In this document: in pieces, positions 33,182 to 44,500 of the stretch
How positions within the stretch are numbered: position 1 is the stretch's first letter
Layout: every line of letters begins with the position of its first letter
Source of the DNA: Mytilus galloprovincialis
Taxonomy: Eukaryota > Mollusca > Bivalvia > Mytilida > Mytilidae
Direction: 5' to 3'
Length of the DNA: 64,000 bases
Assembly (NCBI RefSeq): GCF_965363235.1
Contig: NC_134844.1
Span: 71,045,497-71,109,496, forward strand
Position numbers and translations under genes: made by a program
The notes under the pieces: model-generated
Seen by the model: only the letters and a program-made list of their open reading frames with translations
Databases searched by the model: none
Told to the model about the DNA's origin: nothing

Positions 33182-34804
33182 CTAATCATAAATTCTCCGC
33201 CTGGTATTTCTGAAGACATCATTAGACATATCAATCAATGGTACGGAGAGTTTTATAGTTGCTTTTCTGTCTGTTTTCCCGGTACCGGTTACTGGTAAAT
33301 CCTCCAAAAATAAGATGTATTTTGGAATGTATGCGTCCTCCAACATCTTTACTTCTTCGTCAATTTTCATAGTATCCCTGGTGAATTTTTGAAGTTCATC
33401 TTCGGTGACGTCGGTTCCTTTCCACGTAAGTACTGACGCACATGGGATATCATTGTCTGTCAGTGGATGTTTGATAGGAAAGACGACTACGTCCTTGACA
33501 TCTTTATGTTTTTTCATTGCTACCTCGATAACAAACGGTGCAACCTTAGCACCAGATATTTCCATCACGTCAGAAATCCTTCCAGACACTACTAAGGAAT
33601 TGTCGGCATTAATGTAAGCATAATCGTCAGTTTTATACCAGCCACATGGCATAATAACATTTTTGGTTTTCTCTTCTTTATTAATATATCCTTGAAATCG
33701 GACTGGTGTTCGAATATAAACTTCTCCACTGGCTTGTGATTTCACGATCAAACCATTATGGTCAACTACTTTCAAGTCAACTCCTGAAAGTTGTGCAACT
33801 CCAAGATATTTTTGCGACAATGTTGATGATGCAGTATATATTTGTCCTGCTCCAAAACCAAGTTCTGTGGCACCATACGCAACAGCTAAACTGTCGAATA
33901 TCTTACCCAACCCATCAAGACATGTCGATGGAACAGGTTGACCTCCAGTAATAACAGAGCGTATTTTTATATGAATGTCTTGTCGATGCAGTATGTGTTG
34001 TAACATCGGCGTACCAAAAGATGCACAGAAAGGACGCTCTTTCTGCAGTATTTCTATCACATAGTTAGTCCCTGCTGACGCTGATGTAGGTGCAAAGGAG
34101 CTATACTGTGTTATACGCGTTCCACCAGTGACTATTTCCCAATGTGGATATCCACCCATCCAATAAAAAGGCCGACCATTGAAGTAGACTAATTCTGTTT
34201 TATCAAATGATTCAGTTTGCAGTAAGTAATGAATATTGTATCCGTTTAATAAAATGCTGTAGGGACTAAATTCCACTGCCTTTGGAAATCCTGTACTTCC
34301 AGATGTTGACAGTATAGCTGCAGTATCATCTGGGTCAATCTGTGGAAGATGAACATCATTTCCATCATTGTACAGGTCCTGCAATGTGAATCGTTCTACT
34401 GCTTCCGTCGGTGGTGAGTGCAAAACAGCCAATTTTAAATCCGGAATTTCGCATTGAGTCACTTGACCGTTTTGCGGATCAATTGACAAGAAATTACGAA
34501 CGATTTTCAAGTGCCTGTCGCCTTCTCCTGGATCAAACATTATCATTTTGCAGTTGCCAACCAGTTGCATCATTCTTTTGAGGTCGGAGCCATCTTTCAT
34601 ATGAAATGTTAGATGAAGTGGTTTTGCCCTTGTCATCTGAATGGCAAATATACAAATCAAAAACTCTGCCGTGTTGTTTCCGCCAACACCAACGACATCC
34701 CCTTGTTGAATTCCATAACGAACAAGGCCTTTAGCCAAACTAACATATGAATAGAACGACGCTGATATGATCGATTCATGTGACACGAGACGGTATGCAT
34801 TGGA
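33182..34804 (-). CDS. AMP-forming acyl-CoA synthetase/ligase-like protein, 3' exon
   Basis: Members of this superfamily activate a carboxylic acid with ATP and pass it to CoA or another acceptor. The exon starts after a TTTTCTAG acceptor (exon first base 34804) and runs 540 codons to a TAG at 33182-33184. The ATP-binding loop reads 'LSTSGSTGFPKAVEFSP', the mid motif is 'VAYGATELGFG', the hinge region 'GWYKTDDYAYI' with 'VVSGRISDVMEISGAKV', and the C-terminal catalytic-lysine motif is 'VTGTGKTDRKA'. The N-terminal 40-60 residues must come from upstream exons (above 34804 on the minus strand), which I could not identify. Nearly the whole enzyme in a single exon is unusual beside the finely split PAXIP1. 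Substrate cannot be told; ACSF2-like medium-chain acyl-CoA ligase or a luciferase-like ligase is possible. Confidence 0.88.
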   Translation of the reverse strand, partial: SNAYRLVSHESIISASFYSYVSLAKGLVRYGIQQGDVVGVGGNNTAEFLICIFAIQMTRAKPLHLTFHMKDGSDLKRMMQLVGNCKMIMFDPGEGDRHLKIVRNFLSIDPQNGQVTQCEIPDLKLAVLHSPPTEAVERFTLQDLYNDGNDVHLPQIDPDDTAAILSTSGSTGFPKAVEFSPYSILLNGYNIHYLLQTESFDKTELVYFNGRPFYWMGGYPHWEIVTGGTRITQYSSFAPTSASAGTNYVIEILQKERPFCASFGTPMLQHILHRQDIHIKIRSVITGGQPVPSTCLDGLGKIFDSLAVAYGATELGFGAGQIYTASSTLSQKYLGVAQLSGVDLKVVDHNGLIVKSQASGEVYIRTPVRFQGYINKEEKTKNVIMPCGWYKTDDYAYINADNSLVVSGRISDVMEISGAKVAPFVIEVAMKKHKDVKDVVVFPIKHPLTDNDIPCASVLTWKGTDVTEDELQKFTRDTMKIDEEVKMLEDAYIPKYILFLEDLPVTGTGKTDRKATIKLSVPLIDMSNDVFRNTRRRIYD

Positions 34805-34984
34805 CTAGAAAATAGAGAACAATCATGAAAAAGCAAAGAATAGAGAAAAAAATTCCTAATCTTTATTTGACATATCATGAGACAATGAAAAAAATAGTCA
34901 TACAAATCTTTTTCTATCGAAAGTTTCATAGTTAGACTTTGTAAAACCAAGAAAATGCCTGTACCAAGTTGTTATCCATTCGTT

Positions 34985-35090
34985 TTATGTGTTTGATCTT
35001 TTGATTTTGCCATTTGATGAGGAACTTTTAGTTTTGAAATTTCTTCGGAGTTAAGCATTGTTGTGATTTGATTTCTTTTCAGGATGTAGT
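34985..35090 (+). repeat. Dispersed repeat F2, copy 2
   Basis: It contains 'TTTTGATTTTGCCATTTGAT', 'GAGGAACTTTTAGTTTTGAA' and 'GGAGTTAAGCATTGTTGTGA', matching 21335-21440. It lies in the intron or 5' flank of the ligase gene. Confidence 0.5.
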
Positions 35091-35795
35091 GTCTGGAGTT
35101 AAAACATAGATGAAATACAGTTACCGGTAAAATAAACATTTGAAATTGCAATAGTTTGGGGTTTACAAAATCATTAACAAAATATAGGTAGTATAAAGAG
35201 AATATCATTTTGCATGTTCTATATATACCAACACTTTTGTTATTGTAAACATCATATTTGTCTCCCTTTTTGTTTGTGCTAATTAGTTACATTTTCACAT
35301 GTTTGATATTTTTTTTTATAAAATTGACTTGACACACAATTGTCAATTGCAATAAAACCAGACGATAATTGATCTTACACCTGTCAATTCAAAGGTGATA
35401 TCAATCACAATACAATCAAAGAATATATTTCAGGGTCACAGAAATGTATGACTCGAATAAAACAAACTGTCTTTGTCAAATATTGATATATTTGCATTGT
35501 GAATACATGTGCAATACTTTTTACGTTAATGAGGACTTTACATACTATGACAGTTTATTTTTAATAGAGGTAAGCATATCAATTTAACATCATGAAAGAA
35601 TATCTAATGCAATTGTTATTCCTTGAAAAAAATTAAACAATATTTCCTCTTTTTTAACATATGTTATTGTACTCAAATAAACTGCGACATTTTCCAGAAA
35701 ATCTCAGTAAAAACAATACAGGACACAAGAACACGTTCATGAACTAACTATTTTGTTTATTTGTAATAGTAGCACTTTAATGAACTGATTATTGA

Positions 35796-35946
35796 CATGA
35801 CATTAGTTTCGTTTACACTTTGCACTACTTATGAAGATAGGGGTGTCATTGTTGGAAAACACCCAGTAATTTTTGTTTGATGATTTCTAACAATGACACT
35901 CATATCTTCTAAAGTAGAGCAAAGTGTAAACGAAACTAATGTCATG
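35796..35946. repeat. 151-bp inverted repeat (hairpin)
   Basis: The left arm is 'CATGACATTAGTTTCGTTTA' followed by 'CACTTTGC', and the right arm is its mirror ending 'AAACTAATGTCATG'. The inner parts ('TGTCATTGTT' / 'AACAATGACA') also pair. A foldback element of unknown family. Confidence 0.7.
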
Positions 35947-36240
35947 ATGAATAGTGCGTGTAGACACAGCTTTAAAGAAGACAATAAACTAAAATTATAA
36001 AATCCTTTTACATAGACATGTAAAGTAAGATCAGATTAACATATATTGAAGGTTATTGTTATATACGTTGGTAGGCGTCCACGAGAAAACATGACGTGGA
36101 AATATAATTTTGTTATTTAGAAAAATACATAAAAATTCAGCATTATCATAATGCTTTGGGCAAAATTTCGACTTATTGTGAATAAGTGTCATAATAAACA
36201 TTTATATAATAAGCATTTTGATCAAATCTCATAAATCCAT

Positions 36241-36336
36241 TATGAACATACAAACTAACGTGAGAATACACAAACTACCATGAGAACATACAAACTAACG
36301 TGGGAACATACAAACTAACGTAAGAACATACAAAAA
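36241..36336. repeat. Short tandem repeat, ~19-20 bp unit, about five copies
   Basis: The word 'GAACATACAAACTAACGTG' recurs with small changes (GAATACACAAACTACCATG and so on). A minisatellite with no evident role. Confidence 0.7.
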
Positions 36337-36339
36337 ATG

Positions 36340-37801
36340 AAAAAAAGAGTAAAATTCAAAAGGAGCGAGCCTTTTTGCTTAGGCAATATAAGTGTTTCTT
36401 GCAATGCATAAACACGCTCAGTCTACTCTCAGTCAATAAGATCAGTGGTTGTCCTTGTAAAACTTCACGAGATCCAGTAGATTGCAATATTTGGCTTTAA
36501 TCACATGTTTGTTTATTTTTGTGCTTTCATATAAAGACACCAAAAAATTAGTTTTGAGCAAACTGGCAAATATTTAACAATGTATAATGGTTTCATATAG
36601 GGTATAACGTACTTGTCCATTGTCTTTGACTCCAGTTACTAATTCATAGGATATGGACCCCAAATCAAAAGACATTGGGTTTTCCTATGATTGGTCAAGG
36701 AATATACTTATTTCTAATGAATAAGGAGAGAAAACACTTTTGAAAATCCATGGAGCACCCCGACCAATTATTGGGAAAATCTTTTAGTGTTTCAGACCTA
36801 AAACCTTTAGAAAAACTTTGGCCGCCAACTACGATCCAAAATGTGTTGTAACCAAAAGATTCCTATTTTGATACAGAATTCATCAATATATAAACTTTGG
36901 GTAGTGGATGGCGGCCAAGATTATTTATGACAAAAATAATTAAAATTATGCGAAATTGACCTAAATTACAAATAATGTTTATTTAAGGGGCCATAGCTTC
37001 ATACATTTTAAAGGAAGGTGCCAACAAAAATTGTCTTTATAGTATAATCACAGAAATTTTAGGTGAAATTTGTAATATTTTTGCCCGATTTAAAAAAACA
37101 TTTAGGGCCAATTTTAACCCTTAATTCGTTTACCTTCTCATTTGCTCGAATTAAAATTGTTCCGAACATTTTTTCACATGATAGTTCATAAACCAGCTAT
37201 TTTCTGATATAGATAAATTGATGTTTAAACAAAGGAAGTTTCACTTACACTCAACCAGCTCTTAAGATCATTCTTATCTCATACATATACATTTAGAAGG
37301 TCGATCACCTCGTTATAAGCTATAAATAGACTCAGTATACATACATATATATTATTGGATATCATACAATTAGTGTTATATGCGGATCCAGGGTGGACCC
37401 CCCTTTCGTTTAAAAAAAAATCATTAATTTTATAGGGAATAACTGAAGCATGACTGTAGTTGGTCCAGTCTTATTGCAGTCAGTGCAAACCCCCCCCCCC
37501 CCATTCTTTAAAAAAATCTGGAAAAATGATTGAATTTTTTATTGTTTTTATCAACTGGCAAGAAAGTGGAAAAACTGGACCGATCTTCAAAGGGTTTTTT
37601 GAAATATCTCTTTTTTGAGTGGTGTTATAAGATCTGTCTTCGACTTACCGTAACAAATACACTCATTTAGGAAGCCAAACACGATATGCCTTAAATTGAC
37701 GAACAACGTATGCAATTGGACAAGTTTTCTTTATCGATTTTTATGTATAAACAAAAAGCAACTGTTTTGCTATATGGTGATTTTCGAAATTTGTACTATA
37801 T
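36340..37801. other. Intergenic stretch, little recognised
   Basis: AT-rich sequence. At 37380-37510 a repeat-like stretch has 'GCGGATCCAGGGTGGACCCC' and a run of about 14 C. I see no exons here, though 5' exons of the minus-strand ligase gene may lie in this interval. Confidence 0.4.
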
Positions 37802-37890
37802 AAAATTGAGAATGGAAATGGGGAAAGAGACAACAACCCGACCATAGAACAGACAACAGCAGAAGGTTACCAATAGGTCTTCAATGCAAT
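37802..37890 (+). repeat. Dispersed repeat F4, short copy
   Basis: 'AAATTGAGAATGGAAATGGG' followed by 'AAGAGACAACAACCCGACC' and 'TAGGTCTTCAATGCAA' match the start of the copy at 26975-27150. Confidence 0.6.
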
Positions 37891-37946
37891 ATATTTAAAT
37901 AATGTATGAAGAATTGAAAATTTCAATAACTTTCACCGGGGGCCTT

Positions 37947-38343
37947 ACCAGGTCGCATTTGGACAGTCGTGGATTTTGCTGTGTGGTCTTTTGAGTATTT
38001 TTTCTTTTTTCCTCAGATAATGGCCTTGATGTTGCCAGTTCTTTGTCTTTATATCACGATTTATTTGTGTCAATGTTTGACGTATTGAATGTGAAGGTAC
38101 ATTTGGTTTGAAGTTCATAAATGGGTTGAGTTTTTGGCTCCCAAAATTATGGATTTCAGGATTCCTGGTCAAACATGTTCCACAAGAAATAACTGACAAA
38201 TAAACTGGTATCGGTATTATCATACAAGTTATTCCGAAAATTAACCATTTGAACAAAATAATTATATGATATAAAAAAAATATACGAATTGGCCGTATAA
38301 GGAAACGGGAATTCCAATAACATGTGATACTTAAACAAAGCAA
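37947..38343 (-). CDS. Unconfirmed open frame, about 130 codons, with a splice-donor-like end
   Basis: The minus-strand frame has a hydrophobic stretch ('WLIFGITCMIIPIPVYLSVI') followed by a basic, Lys- and His-rich part ending 'HDCPNAT', where the DNA reads CTG then GTAAGG. I do not recognise it. Its phase does not join the ligase exon at 34804 directly. It could be an exon of an unknown gene or a chance frame. Confidence 0.2.
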
Positions 38344-38504
38344 TTTAATTTAAACAATACAAAACACTTTTAATCTACTTTCTAATCACTTATGCATTCT
38401 ATTATTAGTAAATGAGATATATTTATATATTCGAAAAAGGATTTATAATTCTAAAGACTTTGTGAAATAATTAAGTGATTTAAAATAGAGATAACCGAAA
38501 GAAC

Positions 38505-41500
38505 ATGAATATTTCACAGTACATTCATAGTTTTTTTCATACCATTTCTTTTATTATTATATTCAAAATTTACGGTAAGCTTTAATTGTATTTTTTCTTC
38601 ATCATTTGATATTCCTAGTACTAATCATGTTTTAGTATAGATGTATGCATTTACATAATGACACGTCCCATAAAATTCCATATGGCTTAGAGAGAACAAA
38701 TTCAGTAGTTTATTTATGTGTACAATTGATGGTTTAACCAACCGCTACACGTTTGATACGAGTTACTGTTTAAATAAATTGTCTTACCCAGCAAGAACAA
38801 ATAACCTTGTGACCACTTTTATATTTCTGTGTAGCAACATTCCAGCCCGCCTGGATTCGGAGTACATATCTCCTAGTTGATACGATATTCCAGAGGTTGT
38901 ATTTTCTATCGCGATTTTCCTAGACAGAGGGTTGCTGATAGAGGAGCTTTCAAATCAAGAGTTCTAAGTGGTGAAGTTGAAATCATCCCTTCGTTAATTT
39001 TTCGAACGACATCACATGCTGGGTGACCATTATGGATTATCCGTTACACGGATGATAATCGTAATATGTTCAAATTGTCTACAATCCTGTCCCCTTATTC
39101 CCGAATGTGACTTACTAAATTAGACTTATAATCGGGTATATACTAACATGAACAAAAAGACGGGTGCAACATGTCGAGCTGGATCATCCAAAATGGTATC
39201 CTCGAAAATAAGTTGTTTATCATTGTTTATTGTATTATAAATTTCTGTAAAGACCAAAAACAACCTACTGGTACTGGATCTCTATTCGGAAATAAACACA
39301 AAAAGCTTTAAAATGGTTTATTAATTTTGATTTTCTTTTATAGAGTCATATTCCATTACAGTCCTAATTAATAAAAACATATCCGGGGTAATTGGAGAAG
39401 GTGGTACACGAGTAATGTGCTCATACACCAGGAACGATGCGACTAAAATTTTTACAATCGAGTTAAAAGCTAACAACGAAACAGTTGCAACATTTTTACC
39501 AGATGAGAAGCCTAGGTTGACAACAAAGGGACGGTATTTGGAAGGGAGAGTCACACTGATGAATATAAGTAAAGTTTCTACAGAAGCTGTCATGATATTC
39601 AATAATTTAACATGCGATGATCAAACCAACTATAGTTGTTCCATTGTTTTTCTTGGCCAAAACGGTAGAACAGAAGAAAGTCATTCAGGGTTTACAACAC
39701 TTAATGTGAAAGGTAGTAAATTAATTGTATCATTACAAATAAAAAATTTAAAGCTAACTAAACGAACAAACCAATTACAAAGAATAAACAATTTTAAAAA
39801 CCAGAGGATTTAATTGTAATATAGGCTATCGAAAATTAGCTATTATATGACCCATGATCATTTATCAACCTCGGATCAATGCCGATCGATCAAAATTTGT
39901 GTAAAGGGACCAGAAAGTAAAGCAAAGGCTTTCATCGTATGTAATATATATGCATGCTAATATATATATTATAAAATTTCAACCGCTCGAAACGATCCAG
40001 AAACAACAAGGGCAGTCGCATAAACAATTTGAAGATTCCCGTAAAACTATCGAACTGTCTTGGATTAAACGACTTCAAACAGCTTATCCCCTGGGTCTAA
40101 ATGACAATATACTTGGACAAGGGAACATATCTACTACTTCTTTTATTGATATCATGAATATTATTGATAAAAACAACGAAATAATAGGTCTCATGGGAAA
40201 CGTATCAATCGAAATCAACGAGTTAAACATCGTATAAATTATACACTTGGTAATCTATCTATATTTAAAAACAATGGTAGGCATCAATTATTATGTAAAC
40301 TGGATCAAATACCCATTATTAAATTACACGATATTTTCAAAGAATGTGACACCATCTCTTTCTTCAGCCCACTGTATGAATATTCTCGTATAATTACAGC
40401 TTTTTACCAACATAGGCTGTTCCCGCGTATCGACAAACCTGAAGACCATAAACGTCTTTTTCTGAAAATTAAATATATTAGCAGAGGTATTGATTTTATC
40501 AACTTATCTAGTATATTTAATGACTCTACCGTTCAAAACTTTATACCTCCCTATTTTGATAGCATAGAACCACCTTTAGTTTCATACACAAACAAAAAAA
40601 CCAGCAGAAGTTTAATTTTTAACCGGATTTTTGTGACAAAAATGTCGGTTATTGATTTGGGGATGTACGGCGGGCGGGCGGCAATCAAATGTTGTCCGTG
40701 CATTAACTCATGAACCGTTCAACCAAAGCTTTTAAAATTTTAATACGTTGTTACTGACAACTAAATAAAGGTCAAGTTCAATAATGGTGATTTTGACGTT
40801 TACCGTTCAGGAGTTATGGTTCTTGAAAGATTGAAAAATGGAGTTTCCAGTCGTGTCCGTGCACTTATGCATGAACTGTTTTACCAAAGCTTCCCAAATT
40901 TTAATATGTTGTTACTGATGACAAAATAGAGGTCAAGTTCAATAATGACGATTTTGACTTTTACCATTCAGGAGTTATGGTTCTTGAAAGATTGAAAAAT
41001 GGTGTTTCCAGTCGTGTCCGTGCATTTTCTCATGAACCATTCAACCAAAGCCTTTGAAATTTTTATATGTTGTTACTGATGGCAAATCAGAGGTCAAGTT
41101 CAATATTGACGATTTTCACTTTCACCATTCATTAGTAATGGTTCTTGTGATATTGACAGGACACAAATAAATATTAATAAATCCGGTTTGCTGTCGTTGT
41201 GACAGCCCCTTGTTAATTACACGTCGGTTACATCAGACGTGAATATAGACAATAATACTCCCTTAACTTGAAACTGTGAATCGTCGAAGTTCAGATATGT
41301 TCCCTATTGTCATGTTATTACAGGAGACCTAAATACCGTCCAGGATAGAGAGGATAAAAACTTTTTAAAAAAGGACCAAAATATCGTCCTCCATCTAAAA
41401 TAGATTGGAAAGAGTGTCGTCAAGTCACCAAAGATGCTCTTTCCTCGTTTTGTAAAAAGTGGTGTAAACGGGAAAAATCTGATAAAAAATCTCTTGATTC

Positions 41501-44500
41501 TTATTTAAATAAATGTTTGAATGTGGTAGATATTTTGAAAATAATTTAGAAGTAAATATTAGAGTACATAATACACCTATTTCCAGAATAAGAAATAAAC
41601 TTCAAGAACTTTCAAAGCGGTTTGTGTTTGTACCGGCCGACAAAGCAGCCAACAATGTGGTGGTGGTATGCCGTAAATACTACACGGACGTTCTATAGAA
41701 TGAAATTTTAAATTCATCTACATTCAAGTCCATCCGCTCCACAGAGAGTCATATAGTAAACAAACATATCACTACCACATCAAAGCTTAAGGCTTCTTCT
41801 GAACATTTGAAGGTCCCTACTATGTATTGGCTACCTAAACTACACAAAAAAACATTTAAATATCGTTTCATCTCGGCCTCTAGTAAGTATTCTACAACTA
41901 ATCTTTCAGTGCTCTTAACAAGTTCATTAACTACTATTAAAGAGCTTATCATAAACTATTGTAATAAAATATATGAACATAGTGGAATAAACCATTTTTG
42001 GAGTGTAAAAAATTCTTCAGATGTTTTAGATACTAGTAAATGACGTGCTTTTGATGGTCCTTTTGATTCTGTTGACAGTTTTGATTTTTCCACTCTCTAC
42101 ACTACACTTCAACACTATCTTATTAAACTAAAGTTTTCCTATTTAATTAGATGGTCGTCTGGTAAAGCTGAATGCAAGTATATTTCCTGCAACTCATTTA
42201 AAGCCTTCTTCTCTAATGAGAAAGGCAAATATGCTAGATATACTTACTGGAGGTGTGATGAGATGATCGAAGCTGTTAATTTTCTCCTTGATAATATTTA
42301 TGTACGTTTCGGCAACACAGTTTATCGACAGGTTGTAGGTATCCCAATGGATACTAATTGTGCCCCTCTATTAGCAGACTTGTTTTTGTACTGTTAGGAA
42401 TCACAGTTTATAACAAAACTTAGTAAAGACCCGTCGTAATTGCATTTGATTGATAAATTCAACAACACTTACTTATGCATCACTTATCTTGATGATATTT
42501 TTTCGTTAAATAATCAAGAATTTTCTCAATATACTGCTGAAATTTATCCCAAGGAACTTACTTTAAATAAATCAAATTTATTCGGTAATAACTGTCCTTT
42601 CCTGGATTTAGATATTTCGGTTTTAAACGGAAAACTCCACAACAAAATTTACGACAAAAGGGACGATTTTTCGTTCCCTATTGTTAATTTTCCATTTTTA
42701 GATGGTGATGTTCCTATAGCACCATCTTACGGTGCTTATATTTCACAGCTCGTTTGCTATGCCCGTGTCTGTTGTGACGTTTTTGATTTTAACGAACGTT
42801 ATCTATGTATTGCTGGAAAATTATTAAACCAGGGATATCGTTACCATAAATTACTAAAAACTAAATTTTTTCATAGATATAAAGTTTTGGTTTTGAAGTT
42901 TGGTTGTACCTGTAAAAAACTTATTTCAAACGGGATAGCACATCCTAATTTTTACGGAAATGTTGTTAGCTGTGCCCGGAAATTTAGCAATGATCCATGT
43001 CAACTTATCGCTTATTATAGAGAGCCGTGGTGTAGTGGTTAGAGCATCGGACTACTAACACAAAGGTTCCTGGTTCGATTCCCGTATGGGATGAAAATTT
43101 CAGGGACTTAATTTTCGGCTCTCCCTTGACACCATTTGCGAGTATGGTCTTTAGGAAACGACGATAGTCCGTCGGACGGGGACGATAAATGGCTGACCCG
43201 TGTTAAGAGAGAGCCATGTCTCTTACACGTTAAAGAAACCCTTGTAGATTTCGAAAAAGAGCAGGCTATTGCCGCTACAAGGCAGCACTCGCACCCGCAA
43301 AGTGGAAAGGGATTAATATAAGTTGCAAAACTTGTTTCCAAATCCACTATAAATAAATATCACCCCTAGTTTTTGGTGGGGTTCGTGTTGTTTATTCTTT
43401 AGTTTTCTATGTTGTGTCATGTGTACTATTGTTTTTCTGTTTGTCTTTTTCATTTTTAGCCATGGCGTTGTCAGTTTGTTTTAGATTTATGAGTTTGACT
43501 GTCCCTTTGGTATCTTTCGTCCCTCTTTTAAACTAACTTACCGCTCCTTTAAATAAACTTATTCTAAAAGGTTACATATTCAACACTGTAATAAGATCAT
43601 TGGATATTGTTTTTATTGGGATAAATATTGATTTTGTTATCATTAAATTAGAAGCAAACTAAATATTACTAGTATGTTATATACATATACACATTCATGG
43701 ATCTACAATATGTCGATACCTGTAACTTGGCATTGCACAAGGTCATGTTTTTCTCTGGCTGTTTTTGACGTCTTTACACTAAATCCATTGGATGTTGGAT
43801 GTGTACGGATTGATAGTTTAGTCTTAGATGCATGATTTTTATATTAGTTGTAAGTGGCTTTAAACTAGCAGTCAGATAACTGCAAGTACTCTCAGATCTG
43901 TTAATAGAGTCTTTTTTGTCGGGATGTACACGTTCCCGGCCATGTCCACTTGTATTTTTAGACCATCTGATGAGCTACGCCTTTTTCAACTGATTTTTAT
44001 AGTTCGTTCTTATGTTGTACTGTTATACCACTGTCCCAGGCTCATTGTTGTTAATGTCTGTGTCATTTTTGTCTCTTGTGGATGGACAGTTGTCTCATTG
44101 GCAATCGTACTACATCTTCTTTTTATGTAATATAAAATAAACTACTTGAACATAGCATCATTATGGTTGCGTTGTCTTAAAGTTGTCAATATTAAAACAC
44201 AATAGCTTTAATATAACCAAAAATACCGAAACGCCTTCCAAGAAGCGTATTATCTACATAAGTCTAATCAGTGTCGCTTGAATTAAACCAGGCAGATGAC
44301 AAATCAGATACGAAGTTGAAGAGCTTGAAAACACAAATTCTCTTAATCATCCCAAATTATGTGACATTGACTGAAAAGGATTCGATCTTAATAAAAAAAA
44401 AGTATTTTTTTCAAGGACAATAAGCATGTATACGTATGTGGTAGCTGTCATATAGTGTAGAACAAAACAACATCCATCTATTATGTTTGTAAAGAAAAAA

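Noticed and set aside
43021-43095. Functional tRNA gene
   Set aside because: Box A and box B are present, but the sequence continues into a long SINE body and the acceptor stem does not close well.
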